From Segatella hominis (GTDB lineage: Bacteria; Bacteroidota; Bacteroidia; Bacteroidales; Bacteroidaceae), in NCBI RefSeq assembly GCF_004535825.1, contig NZ_SGVY01000035.1, positions 1 through 41,754 on the forward strand: DNA of 41,754 bases, read 5' to 3'. Shown piece by piece: positions 40,473 to 41,754 of this stretch; the stretch's first letter is position 1, and each line of letters starts with the position of its first letter. A program made the translations under genes and the position numbers. The notes beneath the pieces are model-generated. The model was given only the letters and a program-made list of their open reading frames with translations, was not told the DNA's origin and did no database searches.

Positions 40473-41636
40473 GTGTACCGCAAGCAGGTGGCTGAATACG
40501 GACACAACCGCCACTTCTACATGCACGACCTTGTTACTGCCGAGACGCTCTACGATGCAGCAGGCAACAAACTGCAAGGCACACAGAATACCTACGAGCT
40601 CAAACAGCAGACTGATGCGACGGTATATTTTCCCGCACTCGTCTCTGTAAAGCAGAGCATTTACGACAACAACGGCTCGGGCAGCATGAGCACCACGATG
40701 CACAACGGCACAAAGCCGTCGGTCTACGATGCCTACATGCCATACGGTGAACTGCTTGTGGATGAACATACATCATCTGAGGATATGCCGTATAAGTTCA
40801 ATGGTAAGGAATTAGACCAGGAAACGGGACTGTATTATTATGGGGCAAGGTATATGAATCCTGTGTCATCACTGTGGTATGGAGTGGATGCTTTTACAGA
40901 GAAATATCCAAGCATTAGTGGATATGTTTACTGTGTTGGTAAACCGATAAAGTTTGTTGATCCTGATGGAAATAAAATTGTCTTTGTAAATGGGAAAATA
41001 GGCTTTGGTTCACCTCCTGCAGGAGAACAATACTGGAATGGAAGAAAGTCTCCATTTATCCAAGGTGCCATAAAATACTGGAATGATAAAGAAATCTTTT
41101 TTACAGATAAAGATTATAAACCTTTATCTAGTGCAAAAAGCCGTATTAGCGCTGGTTACAGATATGCCGAAGATAATATAAAAAAAATAGTATCTGGTTT
41201 AAAACAAGGAGAAACATTCAAATTTGTAACTCATAGTATGGGAGCAGCATTTGCTGAAGGTATTGCAAGTTATCTTATAGGTCATGGGTATAGTGTAGAA
41301 GAAATTATACATATTAACCCTTTTCAAGCTGCAGATATTACAACCAATGCATCACCAAACGTAAAAACCGTAGATTATCAAAATTCAGATGATTGGGTCA
41401 TAAATAAAACTCCTTTTGTGAGTTCTCCTGGAGATATACAAAATGCAGACTATCATATTAGAGAAAAATCAAATGATTCTGATTTTGCGACACGCCATAG
41501 AAGTCCGATAGATTCGCAAGGGAAATCATTTTGGAATAACCTTTTAAAAAGAACAAAAGGACCGATTATAGATAGTTCTGTCAACCTTCCGAATTTAAAT
41601 ATATCTAGTGCTATACTTTTCAAGTCAAAGAGATAA
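40473..41636 (+). CDS. Displaced Rhs C-terminal cassette 2, lipase-like toxin tip
   Basis: 387 residues from GTG 40473, but the frame is open from 40356 and Rhs-like from about 40422 (SYTNIINVTQKNNTVYRKQV), with no proper start codon, so this is a headless cassette. The core (YDAYMPYGELLVDEHTSSED, GLYYYGARYMNP, KPIKFVDPDGN) nearly matches cassette 1 over about 150 bp. The tip contains FVTHSMGAAFAEG with S255, an alpha/beta-hydrolase nucleophile elbow (T replaces the first G of GxSxG), suggesting a lipase or esterase toxin. A presumed immunity gene follows at 41639. Confidence 0.82.
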   Translation: MYRKQVAEYGHNRHFYMHDLVTAETLYDAAGNKLQGTQNTYELKQQTDATVYFPALVSVKQSIYDNNGSGSMSTTMHNGTKPSVYDAYMPYGELLVDEHTSSEDMPYKFNGKELDQETGLYYYGARYMNPVSSLWYGVDAFTEKYPSISGYVYCVGKPIKFVDPDGNKIVFVNGKIGFGSPPAGEQYWNGRKSPFIQGAIKYWNDKEIFFTDKDYKPLSSAKSRISAGYRYAEDNIKKIVSGLKQGETFKFVTHSMGAAFAEGIASYLIGHGYSVEEIIHINPFQAADITTNASPNVKTVDYQNSDDWVINKTPFVSSPGDIQNADYHIREKSNDSDFATRHRSPIDSQGKSFWNNLLKRTKGPIIDSSVNLPNLNISSAILFKSKR

Positions 41637-41638
41637 TT

Positions 41639-41754
41639 ATGAAAAAATATTATTGGCTAATTGTGGCTATAGTTCTTTTTTGGTGCATTTTAAACAAAAG
41701 CTTACTTTTACTGATATCCTTAGGGTCACAAAGTAAAAGTACAAGCAATGGAAT
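41639..41754 (+). CDS. Start of a membrane protein, likely immunity gene (cut by window end)
   Basis: Only 38 codons are visible: MKKYYWLIVAIVLFWCILNK then SLLLLISLGSQSKSTSNG. Hydrophobic N-terminus (signal or membrane anchor). It starts 2 bp after the stop of cassette 2, the place expected for its immunity gene. Confidence 0.55.
   Translation, partial: MKKYYWLIVAIVLFWCILNKSLLLLISLGSQSKSTSNG

Overview
This window looks like chromosomal DNA of a gut or rumen Bacteroidota, most likely Prevotellaceae (Segatella/Prevotella type). The reasons are: SusC/SusD and other TonB-dependent receptors, a hybrid two-component regulator beside a xylan locus laid out like that of Prevotella bryantii, Rhs C-terminal cassettes, and promoters of the Bacteroidota form TTTG-N19/20-TAnnTTTG. 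The species call is inference.

Layout. 1-4260: a SusC-type receptor lacking signal peptide and plug, its SusD partner, and a hairpin terminator; the left edge carries a short inverted repeat around a leftward -7 box. 4260-9780: a mosaic accessory island. It holds two near-identical DUF4160-DUF2442 pairs, a HEPN/Abi-like RNase gene with a divergently transcribed structured small RNA, a second copy of that RNA whose gene is lost, an AlbA/Schlafen-type ATP-binding protein with an 11-bp tandem repeat inside its coding sequence, and a small-protein module present once intact and at least twice as fragments. A shared hairpin and a shared promoter block recur in front of different cargo. 9797-14534: three P-loop ATPases (DUF234, DUF4143 and ATPase_2-like types), each with a different repeat family upstream, plus a deleted paralogue. 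14712-25720: the xylan locus: GH67 alpha-glucuronidase and XynR-type regulator on the minus strand; SGNH esterase, GPH symporter, GH10 xylanase and GH43 beta-xylosidase on the plus strand. 25964-28111: a DUF5687 ABC permease with its ATPase. 28517-35926: an outer-membrane receptor, a sensor kinase/response regulator pair, and a divergent TonB-dependent receptor coupled to a C39-peptidase ABC exporter gutted by an internal deletion. 36072-37928: trmB and a Fic protein with a palindromic operator array. 38485-41754: two displaced Rhs C-terminal cassettes, each followed by a likely immunity gene.

How genes work together. The regulator probably senses xylo-oligosaccharides and drives the divergent esterase-symporter-GH10-GH43 operon. 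GH67 and GH10 carry signal peptides (periplasm or surface), whereas GH43 has none and should act in the cytoplasm on what the symporter imports. In the accessory island the best candidate system is the HEPN/Abi-like RNase with its small RNA: the RNA is duplicated without sequence change while the RNase gene beside the copy was lost, as expected for an RNA antitoxin or guide-like partner. The Rhs cassettes share a nearly identical core ahead of unrelated toxin tips, the arrangement expected for tip exchange by recombination.
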